The notes: generated by a model not told the origin, from the sequence alone. DNA of 64,000 nucleotides from Hyphomonas sediminis (GCF_019679475.1 NZ_JAIEZP010000001.1:2604001-2668000); one strand, 5' to 3'; shown: positions 36,736-45,354, numbered from the stretch's first letter. Translations and numbers: made by a program.

Positions 36736-37775
36736 TATTTACTCCGTACCCAGATGCGCGCCGGCATCCCAGACTTCAGGTGCAGGGCTTCGAGAACTTC
36801 AGGCGAGGCGACGATTCCGTCCTCCCCCTTCCTCACAAACTTACCGAGTGAGACCCGAAAATCTGGCAGGCGGTTGCTCGATAACAGGCCCTGCCGGGCG
36901 TCGGCATCACCTTCCACGTCCCCAGCCTCGACCGTGACAATCCGGCTCTCCTGGATCGTCCGAATATGGCGCTTCTGGGCGGAGACGAGCGGACCGCCAT
37001 CAAAGATGTCGACCGTCCTATCGAAATCGAAGCCTTCCCATTGCAGCAGCTTGTAAGCGCCCACGCCATCAGAATGGCAGCGGCCGATCACCTCGCGCGC
37101 CTCCGGCGGCAGCAGGTCCACATAGATGGGATAGCGCGGCATCAGATCGACGATGAACTGGTTATCCGTTGTCGCCGAAAGCCGGTCCGCTTCGGCGAAG
37201 TCCATCCGGAAGAAATGCCGGCCGAGGCACTCCCAGAAGGGCGATACGCCCATATCGTCCACGACACCGCGCAGCTCGGCCAGCACCTTCTCGCTGAACC
37301 GTTCTGGCGCCGCCGCCATCAACAGATAGCGCGACTGCGCGGCCAACCGCCCAGCGCCACCTCCACGATGGTTTGGCTTCAGGAAAAGCGTGCCGACTTC
37401 CGTGTAGCCGACATATTCGTTGGTCAGCACCAGCGCGTCCATGTCGAACCGGAGATTGCCTGCCGCATGGCTCGCCTGCGCCAGTGTGATAATGCGGTAG
37501 TTGAAGAAGGGCTGGTCAATGCCTGTACCGGCCTTCACAGCGGAGCAGCCGACGACCTGTCCGGTCGGCACATGCTCCATCATCATCAGATACTTTCCGT
37601 ACTGAAGATTCTTCTGCCGACCGTGGAAAGCACGCTCTGATTTCTCCAGGCGCTCTCTCAGGATCGGCTCATCAACCGGCAGGCTGGTAAATCCGGGACC
37701 AGACAGGTCTGCCAGTTCCATCAGGGCATCAAGATCGTCGAGCCGCGAGGGACGCATCACATACTGAGTTGTCAT
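36735..37775 (-). CDS. astA: Arginine N-succinyltransferase
   Basis: Catalyses the first step of the AST pathway, transferring succinyl from succinyl-CoA to arginine. The 346-residue protein has the GNAT-like fold sequence of the AstA family (MRPSRLDDLDALMELADLSGPGFTSLP, GYTEVGTLFLKPNHRGGGAGRLAAQSRYLL, SPFWECLGRHFF). It is separated by 2 bases from the M20 hydrolase upstream and overlaps astD. Confidence 0.96.
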   Translation of the reverse strand: MTTQYVMRPSRLDDLDALMELADLSGPGFTSLPVDEPILRERLEKSERAFHGRQKNLQYGKYLMMMEHVPTGQVVGCSAVKAGTGIDQPFFNYRIITLAQASHAAGNLRFDMDALVLTNEYVGYTEVGTLFLKPNHRGGGAGRLAAQSRYLLMAAAPERFSEKVLAELRGVVDDMGVSPFWECLGRHFFRMDFAEADRLSATTDNQFIVDLMPRYPIYVDLLPPEAREVIGRCHSDGVGAYKLLQWEGFDFDRTVDIFDGGPLVSAQKRHIRTIQESRIVTVEAGDVEGDADARQGLLSSNRLPDFRVSLGKFVRKGEDGIVASPEVLEALHLKSGMPARIWVRSK

Positions 37776-37777
37776 GG

Positions 37778-39037
37778 TCAGCGTCCCATCAATTCCTTGA
37801 TACGCTTGCCATCCATCCGTCCATCCGCGAGACGGTTCAGAATCAACGCAGACAACGTTGCCCGCTCTGCAAAGCTGTCGGCAATCACGAACTCTTCGTT
37901 GGAGTGAATACGTCCGCCACGCACGCCAAGCGTATCAACGTTCGGAACTCCCGCGGCAAAAATATTGTTGCCTTCGCAAACGCCGCCCGTGTCAACAAAC
38001 TCAAGGTCGAGCCCGATGGCACGGCCGGTGGCATGCACGGCATCGAACAAGGCTTGCTGCGCTGAATTACGAGGCTTCGGTGGCCGATAGAAACCGCCAT
38101 GCAGATGTCCATGAATGCCGTCGCGCGCAGCCGCACGAGCAAACAGGCGCTCGACCTCTTTTGTCGCCCAGGCAGAAGCATCGGCATCCGGCGCGCGGGC
38201 GCCGAAGCGAACCACCGCCAGATCCGGCACGATATTGACTGGACTTCCGCCTTCAATTGCGCCGACATTGAACGTCACGCCGTCGCGCTGACCGTTCAGC
38301 CCCTCAAGGCCCACAACCAGCTCCGCTGCGGCTTCGATGGCACTGCGACCCTCTTCCTTCGCGCGCCCCGCATGCGCGGCGCGGCCATGCAGCACAATGT
38401 CAAATACGGCAGACCCCTTGCGTCCCCCGGACATTGCGCCCGTTTCCATAGCCGGCTCATAGGTCATGCCAATTAGCGCACCGGACTTCGCCGCGTCAGT
38501 CAGCGCAGCTGAACTGGCGAAATTTCCGATTTCTTCGTCCGGCGTCATCACGATTCGGTATCCGAGACGCTCCTTGAACGGACCAGATTCGAATGTCTTC
38601 AGGGCTTCAAGCATAAGGCTGAGCCCCCCCTTCATGTCCGCCATGCCGGGCCCGTTGATCTGCCCATTTTCCAGGTCGCGGATGGTTTCAAATGTTTCAG
38701 GCGGGAACACCGTGTCGTAGTGCCCTGACAGGACAACCTGAATCGGTGCGGTAGGTCTCGCAATCACCTGCACTATCGGTCCGGTGTGCATCTGGGTTAC
38801 CTTCCCATCTGCGCCGACATTGTCGAAGCCGGGCCCTTCAACCAGTGCGACGTCTGCTTCCAACGCGGAAAAGGCATCCGCCAGCTTGGGAGCAAGCGTC
38901 TTGAGACCATCGATATTATAACTGCCGGTATTAATCGCCGACCAGCTGCGGGTGCGGGCGATCATTTCGGCGGCGGCCGCGGCGAGGCGCTCACGCGCTG
39001 CCTCATCCTCGCGGGAAAGTAGGCTGAGTTCTGTCAT
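37778..39037 (-). CDS. M20 family hydrolase leading the ast operon
   Basis: A 419-residue zinc-dependent M20 peptidase of the carboxypeptidase G2 type. Metal ligands are visible in LSGHYDTVFP, GPGMADMKGG, TPDEEIGNF and the C-terminal GRIHSNEEF. The lid domain has KGSAVFDIVLHGRAAHAG and EGGSPVNIVPD. I use the ATG at 39037 (MTELSLLSREDE). As first gene of the ast operon, in which no astE (M14-type succinylglutamate desuccinylase) is visible, it may remove succinate from N-succinylglutamate. M20 enzymes such as ArgE and DapE act on similar N-acyl amino acids. Confidence 0.88.
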   Translation of the reverse strand: MTELSLLSREDEAARERLAAAAAEMIARTRSWSAINTGSYNIDGLKTLAPKLADAFSALEADVALVEGPGFDNVGADGKVTQMHTGPIVQVIARPTAPIQVVLSGHYDTVFPPETFETIRDLENGQINGPGMADMKGGLSLMLEALKTFESGPFKERLGYRIVMTPDEEIGNFASSAALTDAAKSGALIGMTYEPAMETGAMSGGRKGSAVFDIVLHGRAAHAGRAKEEGRSAIEAAAELVVGLEGLNGQRDGVTFNVGAIEGGSPVNIVPDLAVVRFGARAPDADASAWATKEVERLFARAAARDGIHGHLHGGFYRPPKPRNSAQQALFDAVHATGRAIGLDLEFVDTGGVCEGNNIFAAGVPNVDTLGVRGGRIHSNEEFVIADSFAERATLSALILNRLADGRMDGKRIKELMGR

Positions 39038-39090
39038 AGCTCTTGGTTTCACAGCTCAAGGCAGGCGGCAAGCCTTCGCCTTTCCCCTGC

Positions 39091-39125
39091 GAAAACAAAA
39101 ACGGCCCGGCGCAATGCCGGGCCGC
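39091..39125 (-). terminator. Rho-independent terminator of the OmpA gene
   Basis: The stem CGGCCCGGC/GCCGGGCCG (39102-39110 with 39116-39124) is followed on the minus strand by TTTTTGTTTTC. It lies 24 bases after the OmpA stop. Confidence 0.92.
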
Positions 39126-39148
39126 TTCCTGTCAGATGACGATCTTCG

Positions 39149-40315
39149 TTACTGAACGATGATCGTAACTTCCGAACGGCGGTTCAGAGGCTCGCGAACA
39201 CCGTCAAGCGTTGCTTTAGCGAGTGCCGTTTCGCCTTTACCGTCTTTCGAGATCAGCGTGTTGGCAATGCCGCGCTCGGAAAGAGCTGCTGCAACCACAT
39301 CAGCGCGGCGAACCGACAGACGTTGGTTGTAGGTAGCGTTACCCGAGGTGTCGGTGTGACCAATGATGGTCACCGAACCAGCTGCGCAACCCTCGACCGA
39401 GCGGATGTTCGCCACAGCCTGATCGATAACAGCCGAAGCCTGGCTCGTCAGATCCGAACGATCCCACTCGAAGTAAACCACGAACTCCTGGCTGAGCGCA
39501 GAGCACTGCTGGGCCAGAGGCGGAGTGGTCTCTTCCGGCGGCGGAGGCGGCGGAGGAGGAGGCGGGGGCGGCGGAGGCGGCGGCGGCGGAGGAGGCGGCG
39601 GAGGCGGCGGAGGCGGCGGAGGCGGCGGAGCGCCGAACGAATACCGCAGACCGATGGTCGCCGTGTGATCCTGATAGTCCGCATCGTAGCTCGGGCCACC
39701 GTGCTTGCCGTCGAAGTTCAGATCTTCAACAGTGAAGTACTTGTAGCCAACGTCCATGGTCATGCGCTCGGACAGCTTGAAGCCGACGCCGAGGAGGCCC
39801 TGGTAAGCAATGCCGGTCGCTTTGTCGGTGAAACCGTTCAGAGCGCTACCGCCGCTAGTCACCCGGCTGGATGCTTTTGCGTCAACACGCGCACCACCAA
39901 CACCGAGACCGATGTACGGACGAATCGTGCCGCCTTTGTTGAAGTCATAAAGACCGTTGACCATCAGGTCGGTCACGTTTGCATAGCCGCTTGCCTTGGT
40001 AGTAGCGCCTGGAAGCGTGCCATTGATACCCGACGGGATATCGAGCGGGCCACCGCGTTGACCAAGGACGCCCTCGAGGCGAAGACCATTGGCAAATGCG
40101 TAACCGAGACCGATGTCAGCGCCGCCGGTTTCGGACGCAGAACCGTCTCCAACCATGGTACCGTTGATGCCGGTAGGAGCATCATAATCCAGGGTGCCGT
40201 CGAAGCTGAACTGCGCATCCGCGCGACCGTACCAGCCTTCTTCCTGGGCGTGCGCTGTAGCGCCGGCAGTCGCGAAAGCGGCCGCGGCAGTCGCGCACAA
40301 CAGAGTTTTCTTCAT
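39149..40315 (-). CDS. OmpA-family outer membrane protein with 31-proline linker
   Basis: A 388-residue porin-like protein with a signal peptide (residues 1-23, ATAHAQ), an 8-stranded beta-barrel domain (about 24-228), an uninterrupted run of 31 prolines (residues 230-260) and a C-terminal OmpA peptidoglycan-binding domain (YFEWDRSDLTSQASAVIDQ, IIGHTDTSGNATYNQRLSVRRADVV). It tethers the outer membrane to the cell wall. The start ATG at 40315 follows a GGGGATTAGGT Shine-Dalgarno. Ribosomes would need EF-P to translate the proline run. A strong terminator follows. The gene is monocistronic. Confidence 0.95.
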   Translation of the reverse strand: MKKTLLCATAAAAFATAGATAHAQEEGWYGRADAQFSFDGTLDYDAPTGINGTMVGDGSASETGGADIGLGYAFANGLRLEGVLGQRGGPLDIPSGINGTLPGATTKASGYANVTDLMVNGLYDFNKGGTIRPYIGLGVGGARVDAKASSRVTSGGSALNGFTDKATGIAYQGLLGVGFKLSERMTMDVGYKYFTVEDLNFDGKHGGPSYDADYQDHTATIGLRYSFGAPPPPPPPPPPPPPPPPPPPPPPPPPPPPPPPEETTPPLAQQCSALSQEFVVYFEWDRSDLTSQASAVIDQAVANIRSVEGCAAGSVTIIGHTDTSGNATYNQRLSVRRADVVAAALSERGIANTLISKDGKGETALAKATLDGVREPLNRRSEVTIIVQ

Positions 40316-40794
40316 ACCTAATCCCCTTTTGTGTGCCGAAAACGGGATTGTCCTCGGCCGCAGGTTCATACGGGTTTCATCCGCATGCTTTGGTGTTAAA
40401 CGTTTTTTCCGCCTTCCGCGAGTATTAATCAGGCCATTGCACTCGATTGCGGTGGAAATTTCTACTCACCGAGACCCTTTTGCAACAGGTCCCATATGCC
40501 GTCAAACCACGGTTTCTTAACGTGCGCTGAACAGCGATTTACAAACGCTGGTTATCTGACTTGGTTCCATACAAGTTCGATTTATTTGGGCCAAATGGGC
40601 GAATTCCACAGAGCAGACGAGAGTCGCCCTTACGCATCATTCACGTGAGTGATTCTCTCAGCGACGATCTTGCGGCGGCAGTCGACAACCAAGCGCCGAG
40701 GCAGGAAATCCACCATGCGCAATCATTTCTACTTTTGGGATAAATTTTCGCCGATATCCGGGGCGCAAGGCAGAGCAATTTAGCTCAGAGAGAA
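40316..40794. other. Long leader/intergenic region between the OmpA gene and tRNA-His
   Basis: These 479 bases hold no convincing gene. A 60-codon plus-strand ORF (40561-40743) has no recognisable domain or good Shine-Dalgarno. The half nearest the OmpA gene is AT-richer than its neighbours and probably holds that gene's promoter and a long leader. Confidence 0.5.
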
Positions 40795-40871
40795 TGGTAC
40801 CACCTCCCCGGTTCGAACGGGGGACCTCTAGATCCACAATCTAGCGCTCTAACCAACTGAGCTAAGGCGGC
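40795..40871 (-). tRNA. tRNA-His (anticodon GTG), lacking encoded G-1
   Basis: Acceptor GCCGCCT/AGGTGGT with G1-U72, D arm TTAGCTCAGTTGGTTAGAGC, anticodon stem CTAGA/TCTAG with anticodon GTG, T arm CCCCGTTCGAACCGGGG, discriminator A73 and encoded CCA. Position -1 is T rather than G, so the usual G-1:C73 pair is absent. This atypical form is known in alphaproteobacteria. Confidence 0.95.
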
Positions 40872-40955
40872 AACCTTTCCGGCGACATACAGCCACAAGA
40901 AATTCATTTCAAGCGGCGAGCAGCGCCCTGAAGCACCCGCCCTGCCGCAAAATGA

Positions 40956-41543
40956 TCAGATCTTCACAACCTGATCGAAGTCGAGATCGACCGGAGTGCC
41001 CCGACCGAAAATCGACACGGTGACTTTCAGGCGGCCATTGGCTTCGTCGATTTCCTCGACAGCACCTTCGAAGCCCTGGAACGGGCCGTCGTTGACTTGA
41101 ACCTGTTCGCCAATCTCGAAGCTGACCTTGGGACGCGGACGCTCCGCAGACACATCCACCGACCGGCCGAGAATACGATCAACTTCACGCTGGCGGACCG
41201 GAAGCGGCTTCTTGCCCCCCTCAGCGCCGAGGAAGCCGGATACCTTCGGCGTATCCTTGACGAGATGGTAGATATCGTCCGTCAGCTGTGCCTTCATCAG
41301 TACGTAGCCAGGGAAAAAGCGCTTCTCGACAGTCTTTTTCTTACCACGCGCGACCTCGACAACCTCTTCTGTCGGCACCTCGATCTCTTCGATCAGGTGC
41401 AGAAGGCCCTTACGCTCGGCTTGCTCACGAATCGTGGAAGCCACCTTCTTTTCGAAGTTGGAATAAGCGTGGACGATATACCACTTGGCATCAGGCATGA
41501 GGCGGACGCGCTCCGGAAGGTCTGCTTGTGTCTCGGCAGTCAT
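40956..41543 (-). CDS. nusG: Transcription antitermination/termination factor NusG
   Basis: NusG binds RNA polymerase and couples it to Rho and the ribosome. The 195-residue protein has the NGN domain (WYIVHAYSNFEKKVASTIREQAERKG, RFFPGYVLMKAQLTDDIYHLVKDTPKVSGFLG) and the C-terminal KOW domain (IGEQVQVNDGPFQGFEGAVEEIDEANGRLKVTVSIFGR). The start overlaps the secE stop. rplK, which usually follows, is not in this window; tRNA-His and the OmpA gene come next. Confidence 0.98.
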   Translation of the reverse strand: MTAETQADLPERVRLMPDAKWYIVHAYSNFEKKVASTIREQAERKGLLHLIEEIEVPTEEVVEVARGKKKTVEKRFFPGYVLMKAQLTDDIYHLVKDTPKVSGFLGAEGGKKPLPVRQREVDRILGRSVDVSAERPRPKVSFEIGEQVQVNDGPFQGFEGAVEEIDEANGRLKVTVSIFGRGTPVDLDFDQVVKI

Positions 41544-41761
41544 CAGACGCCGCGGACAAAATTCACGAAAAGGGTTATGACGGTATCGGTCAGGAAAAGG
41601 AAGATTGCGATCAGGATCGACATGATGACGACGAAGATCGTCGCCTGGATCGTTTCCTGACGAGAAGTCCAGGAGACCTTGTTACCTTCCGCGCGCACCT
41701 GGCGCAGGAACGTGACCGGGCCAACCCGCTTTTTCTTTTCCTTCTGGTCCTTACCGGCCAT
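41543..41761 (-). CDS. secE: Preprotein translocase subunit SecE
   Basis: A 72-residue single-TM subunit of the SecYEG channel. From the ATG at 41761 it reads a charged N-terminus (MAGKDQKEKKKRVGP), the conserved FLRQVRAEGNKVSWTSRQET amphipathic helix, and one membrane helix (IFVVIMSILIAIFLFLTDTVITLFV). The upstream open frame (to 41815) lacks family similarity. It is translationally coupled to nusG. Confidence 0.95.
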   Translation of the reverse strand: MAGKDQKEKKKRVGPVTFLRQVRAEGNKVSWTSRQETIQATIFVVIMSILIAIFLFLTDTVITLFVNFVRGV

Positions 41762-41916
41762 ATCATCACTCACTTGAAAGGCGGGCGGATAGCCCTTTTG
41801 GGCGTCCACGTCCACGGCAAATATGCATGGAGTTGCCCTTCTGGGCCCCCGATAGCTGCAGATGTGAAGGGAGTTGCGCTTCGATACAAGCCCTCACCTG
41901 CCCTTGATCAGAGGAA

Positions 41917-42795
41917 TCAGGGCTTGGCGAACTCCCGCGGCGCAAGCCCCTGCACATCTACTTCTACGGCAAACAGGCTTCCTGAAAGGGGGCGCGCGTC
42001 CAATTGCGGAAAGCTGAGGCCAGTTCTGGCAGTGGTTATGAACAAGGTACGCATGTCCGGGCCGCCGATCGCGCAGCCCGTCGGCAACGGCGCAGCGAGG
42101 ATGATCACCCGGTCCAGCTCCCCATCCGGCGCAAACCGCGCTACGCGTGAGGCGCCGTGAAGACAAACCCAGAGCCCGCCTTCGCTATCCACGGTCGATC
42201 CATAAGGCAAACCGCCCAGTTCATGCGTGAATGCGAAGGTTCGCCGGCCCGAAAGCGCGCCGGTTTCCGGGTTCACATCAAACGCCAGGATCTCCGATTC
42301 CGCCGCGTCGCAGGTGTAGAAAGTACGGCCATCGGGCGAGAATTGCATGGTCTTGGTGACGAGCACTGAGGGCAGGCGCAGCTGCGCAACGGCTTTGTCG
42401 GCACCATAGCGATAGTAGACGCCGCTCGGCTCGCGCTCGGCATCATCCATCGTGCCGAACCAGAAGGAACCATCCGGCGCAACACCCCCATCGCTGGTGC
42501 GGTTGGTGGCCGGCTCGTCCTGCAAAACGCAGAGGCGTTCGTACATTTCGTCGGCAGGATCGAAGAAACCGATTTCGCGATCTGCCGCCATCAGCAGGTG
42601 ACCACCATAAAGCGCCAGACTGCTCGCCTTGACCGGAAGGTCGTATCGCCGGGTGTTGCCAGTACGGGGGTTGTAGCGATGCAATTTGGCCCGGCGGACA
42701 TCGACCCACCAGAGGAATCCCTCGGTTGGGCTCCAGAGAGGGGCCTCTCCCTGCATACAGCCGGTGGGGGCAACGCATTCGGGGGACAGGATCAT
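41917..42795 (-). CDS. SMP-30/gluconolactonase family protein
   Basis: A 292-residue six-bladed beta-propeller of the SMP-30 family, whose members hydrolyse sugar lactones with a bound divalent metal. Metal-site motifs are visible: EAPLWSP at the N-terminus, the Asn/Asp in ATNRTSDGGVAPDGSFWFGTMD, and PYGSTVDSEGGLWV. It is upstream of secE on the same strand and 36 bases downstream of a DgoK-like kinase, suggesting a short sugar-acid operon. The lactone is unknown. Confidence 0.9.
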   Translation of the reverse strand: MILSPECVAPTGCMQGEAPLWSPTEGFLWWVDVRRAKLHRYNPRTGNTRRYDLPVKASSLALYGGHLLMAADREIGFFDPADEMYERLCVLQDEPATNRTSDGGVAPDGSFWFGTMDDAEREPSGVYYRYGADKAVAQLRLPSVLVTKTMQFSPDGRTFYTCDAAESEILAFDVNPETGALSGRRTFAFTHELGGLPYGSTVDSEGGLWVCLHGASRVARFAPDGELDRVIILAAPLPTGCAIGGPDMRTLFITTARTGLSFPQLDARPLSGSLFAVEVDVQGLAPREFAKP

Positions 42796-42831
42796 GACTA
42801 CCAGACTATCTCTGTGGATAACGGGGGCGGA

Positions 42832-43725
42832 TTAATCCTCGCCGAGAAGGCCTGCAAGGTCCGCCAGTTCAAACAGGCCCTCCTGCAGTGCTTCGGTGGC
42901 GGAAATTTCATCGACATCGGCGCCAAGCGCATCGAAAGCGAGACCGTAAGCCTCGCGCAGCGGATCGTCAGCGACCAGCAGAACTTCGTCGCCCGGATCG
43001 TAATGAGTGGCGACATCGCGCCCGATCAGCAGGCCCGCGATGGCGGCAGATTTGAGCGCCGGATCAAGCTGGCCGGTCAGGACCGCTGCCTCCACGGCGA
43101 AAACCGGGGGCGCCTCGGCGATATCGAGCGCGCGCTCGACCCATTCGCGGAAGACGGCAGCGTCGAAGCGCTGAGCCACCCCATCGCGCAGCGCCAGGGC
43201 GCCGGAGGTGAGCAGGAGATCGCGCAACTCGGTCGTGATCTCGGTCGACATGCGGGTGATGCGGCCATGCTGCAAAGTGATGTGGCGCGTATGCCGGCCA
43301 ACGATGCAGACGGCGGCGTGATCCTCATCCAATCCAACAAGAACCGTCTCGGTGCCGCAGGAGATATCCGGGGGATAAGTCTGGCGCACCCAGGGGACGA
43401 TCCACATGCCATCCTGCGGCAGAAGGCTTTCAGACAGTGTCGAAAGCGATACGGGCAGTGTCATTTTGAGTACGTTTGAGGACTCTTCGCGCCCATCCAG
43501 GGACAGAATGCCCACTTCGCCGGACACGATGACCGGCACTTCCGGCCATGCGCCAAGCCACTCGGCGACATGAAAACGAATACGGGCGACAAGCTCCGAA
43601 GGGGCAAGGTGTTCGGCCTCATGCATGACAGCGGAGGAGAGCACCTCCCCCTCATCATCATACGCCCAGGCTGTCAGCCGGGAGCCGGACCAATTGACAC
43701 CAATCAGTGCAAGCCTGTCGTTCAT
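42832..43725 (-). CDS. 2-dehydro-3-deoxygalactonokinase (DgoK)-like protein, diverged
   Basis: A 297-residue member of the DgoK family, which phosphorylates 2-keto-3-deoxy sugar acids. The N-terminal phosphate motif reads LIGVNWSGSRLTAWAYDDEGE, where typical members have an Asp in place of the Asn (DWG-type). The rest (VIVSGEVGILSLDGREE, WIVPWVRQTYPPDISCGTETVLVG, and the ALRDGVAQRFD region) fits the family. The start MNDRLALIGVNW at 43725 is preferred over the open frame to 43809. With the SMP-30 lactonase downstream it may belong to a sugar-acid pathway, but the altered motif makes activity uncertain. Confidence 0.72.
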   Translation of the reverse strand: MNDRLALIGVNWSGSRLTAWAYDDEGEVLSSAVMHEAEHLAPSELVARIRFHVAEWLGAWPEVPVIVSGEVGILSLDGREESSNVLKMTLPVSLSTLSESLLPQDGMWIVPWVRQTYPPDISCGTETVLVGLDEDHAAVCIVGRHTRHITLQHGRITRMSTEITTELRDLLLTSGALALRDGVAQRFDAAVFREWVERALDIAEAPPVFAVEAAVLTGQLDPALKSAAIAGLLIGRDVATHYDPGDEVLLVADDPLREAYGLAFDALGADVDEISATEALQEGLFELADLAGLLGED

Positions 43726-43886
43726 CTCACCTGCTATCCCGGCGGCCGGCGCATCCGGCGCCCTAAGGTAACCGGTGTGGGCCACCGACCGCCACAGCGC
43801 AAGGCGCAAGATGCCGTATTGCCCTTGCGGGACATGGCGGCGGGCCTAAACACGGGAGACAGGCAGCACAGCGCGGGAGCTGACGG

Positions 43887-44714
43887 ATGACCTCTACCCC
43901 ATCAACGCCAGAAGAAGCGGCAAATGCGCTAATCACTCTGGTCGACATCATGGCGCGCCTGCGCACGCCGGTAACGGGCTGCCCCTGGGATCTGGAACAG
44001 ACCTTCGCGACCATCGCGCCCTACACGATTGAAGAGTCGTATGAGGTGGCCGACGCGATCGAGCGCGGCGACATGAGCGACCTGCGCGAGGAATTGGGCG
44101 ACCTGCTGTTCCAGGTGATTTTCCACAGCCGGATGGCGGAAGAAGACGGCGCCTTTGCACTGGCCGACGTGGTGGACGCGATCAACACCAAGATGATTCG
44201 CCGCCACCCGCATGTGTTCGAAGCGGCAGACGGGCGCGACGCCGATGGCCAGACTGCCGCCTGGGAAGAGATGAAAGCCGCCGAACGGGCGGCAAAAAGC
44301 AAGAAGGCCGAGGACAAGAGCGCGCTGGCGGGCGTTGCCCTCTCCCTGCCCGCGCTGCTGCGCGCAGAGAAGCTGCAGAAGCGGGCCGCGCGCACGGGCT
44401 TTGACTGGACCGAAGCGGCGCACATCTTCGACAAGCTGGAAGAAGAAACCGGCGAAGTGAAGGACGCGATGGCGAGCGGCGACGCCGATGCCATCGAGGA
44501 CGAAATCGGAGACCTGCTGTTCGTGGCGGCCAATCTGGCGCGGCGGCTGTCGGTTGATCCGGAACAGGCCCTGCGCCGGGCGAATGCGAAGTTCGAACGC
44601 CGCTTTCGCGCGATGGAAGCCGCCGCAGCCAAAGCCGGCGTCGACTTTGCGTCCCTCAGCCTCGACGAGCAGGAAGCCTACTGGCAGGGCGTGAAGAAAA
44701 CCGAACGGGCGTAA
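43887..44714 (+). CDS. mazG: Nucleoside triphosphate pyrophosphohydrolase MazG
   Basis: MazG hydrolyses NTPs to NMP and PPi. The 275-residue protein has two all-alpha MazG domains. The first has the metal-binding ExxE...EExxD pattern in EESYEVADAIERGDMSDLREELGDLLFQVIFH, and the second in LEEETGEVKDAMASGDADAIEDEIGDLLFVAANLAR. The ATG at 43887 is divergent from the DgoK-like gene. It is convergent with a small kinase gene. Confidence 0.95.
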   Translation: MTSTPSTPEEAANALITLVDIMARLRTPVTGCPWDLEQTFATIAPYTIEESYEVADAIERGDMSDLREELGDLLFQVIFHSRMAEEDGAFALADVVDAINTKMIRRHPHVFEAADGRDADGQTAAWEEMKAAERAAKSKKAEDKSALAGVALSLPALLRAEKLQKRAARTGFDWTEAAHIFDKLEEETGEVKDAMASGDADAIEDEIGDLLFVAANLARRLSVDPEQALRRANAKFERRFRAMEAAAAKAGVDFASLSLDEQEAYWQGVKKTERA

Positions 44715-44736
44715 CCCGCACGCGCCGCCCCGACGA

Positions 44737-45285
44737 TCAACCGAGCGCGGCGATCAGCTGACGGACACGCTCGGCGGGCGGGCCGGACACTTCGAGGACG
44801 CGCGGGCCACCTTCGAGCAGGCCCAGATCATCCTGGCGCAGGATGGCCTTGAGGCGGCGGTCCACCTGGCGCCGGAGTTTGGGGTATTCAATCTCGATGC
44901 TGATTTCGTCTGGCTGCTGCAACGGCACGAAGACGATCAGGTCCAGGCTGCTGAGCGCTTTTTCCATCCGGCCCAGCAAACGGCCCTGCGGCGTCCACTC
45001 GAACCCCTCCTGCGCGCTGACGACATCGAGATAGGCAACGAGGTCCAGCGGGCACCGGTCGAAGATGACATCCTCGTCGGTGACCTGCTCTCCGATCAGC
45101 GCGCAACTGCTTTTGAGCTGCTCTTCCAGATCGGCCGTATTCGGCCCATCGGCGAAGGCCATGCCATCCTGTGCGAGCAGCCAATAGGGCTCCGGCACGC
45201 CCTCATAGGCTCGCACTGCCGACACGAAGTCTTCGATCAGCGTGGACTTGCCCACGCCGTGCGTTCCGGTGACTGCAATACGCAT
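44737..45285 (-). CDS. Small P-loop nucleoside-kinase-like ATPase
   Basis: A 182-residue single P-loop protein. Walker A GTHGVGKST lies at residues 7-15, and IFDRCPLDLVAYLDVV carries the DRxPxD-type motif of deoxynucleoside or NadR-type kinases. The lid region is near RRLKAILRQ. It resembles the AAA_28/NadR-kinase-like group. The phosphate acceptor is unknown. It is separated from hflX upstream on the same strand by a palindromic repeat and lies convergent to mazG. Confidence 0.8.
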   Translation of the reverse strand: MRIAVTGTHGVGKSTLIEDFVSAVRAYEGVPEPYWLLAQDGMAFADGPNTADLEEQLKSSCALIGEQVTDEDVIFDRCPLDLVAYLDVVSAQEGFEWTPQGRLLGRMEKALSSLDLIVFVPLQQPDEISIEIEYPKLRRQVDRRLKAILRQDDLGLLEGGPRVLEVSGPPAERVRQLIAALG

Positions 45286-45354
45286 GCGCGCTCCCCCCCT
45301 TGTCCTGCGGGCTTAGGACAGGATGGGTGGGGCGGCAATCGCGGAGCCCGCTCT

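Noticed and set aside
40561..40743. 60-codon plus-strand ORF in the gap upstream of the OmpA gene
   Set aside because: No Shine-Dalgarno, no domain and no neighbour on that strand. It was left unannotated, though a small protein cannot be excluded.
40778..40792. TTAGCTCAGAGAG next to tRNA-His resembling a tRNA D arm
   Set aside because: No matching acceptor, anticodon or T arm is found around it. It is probably chance or a tiny tRNA remnant.
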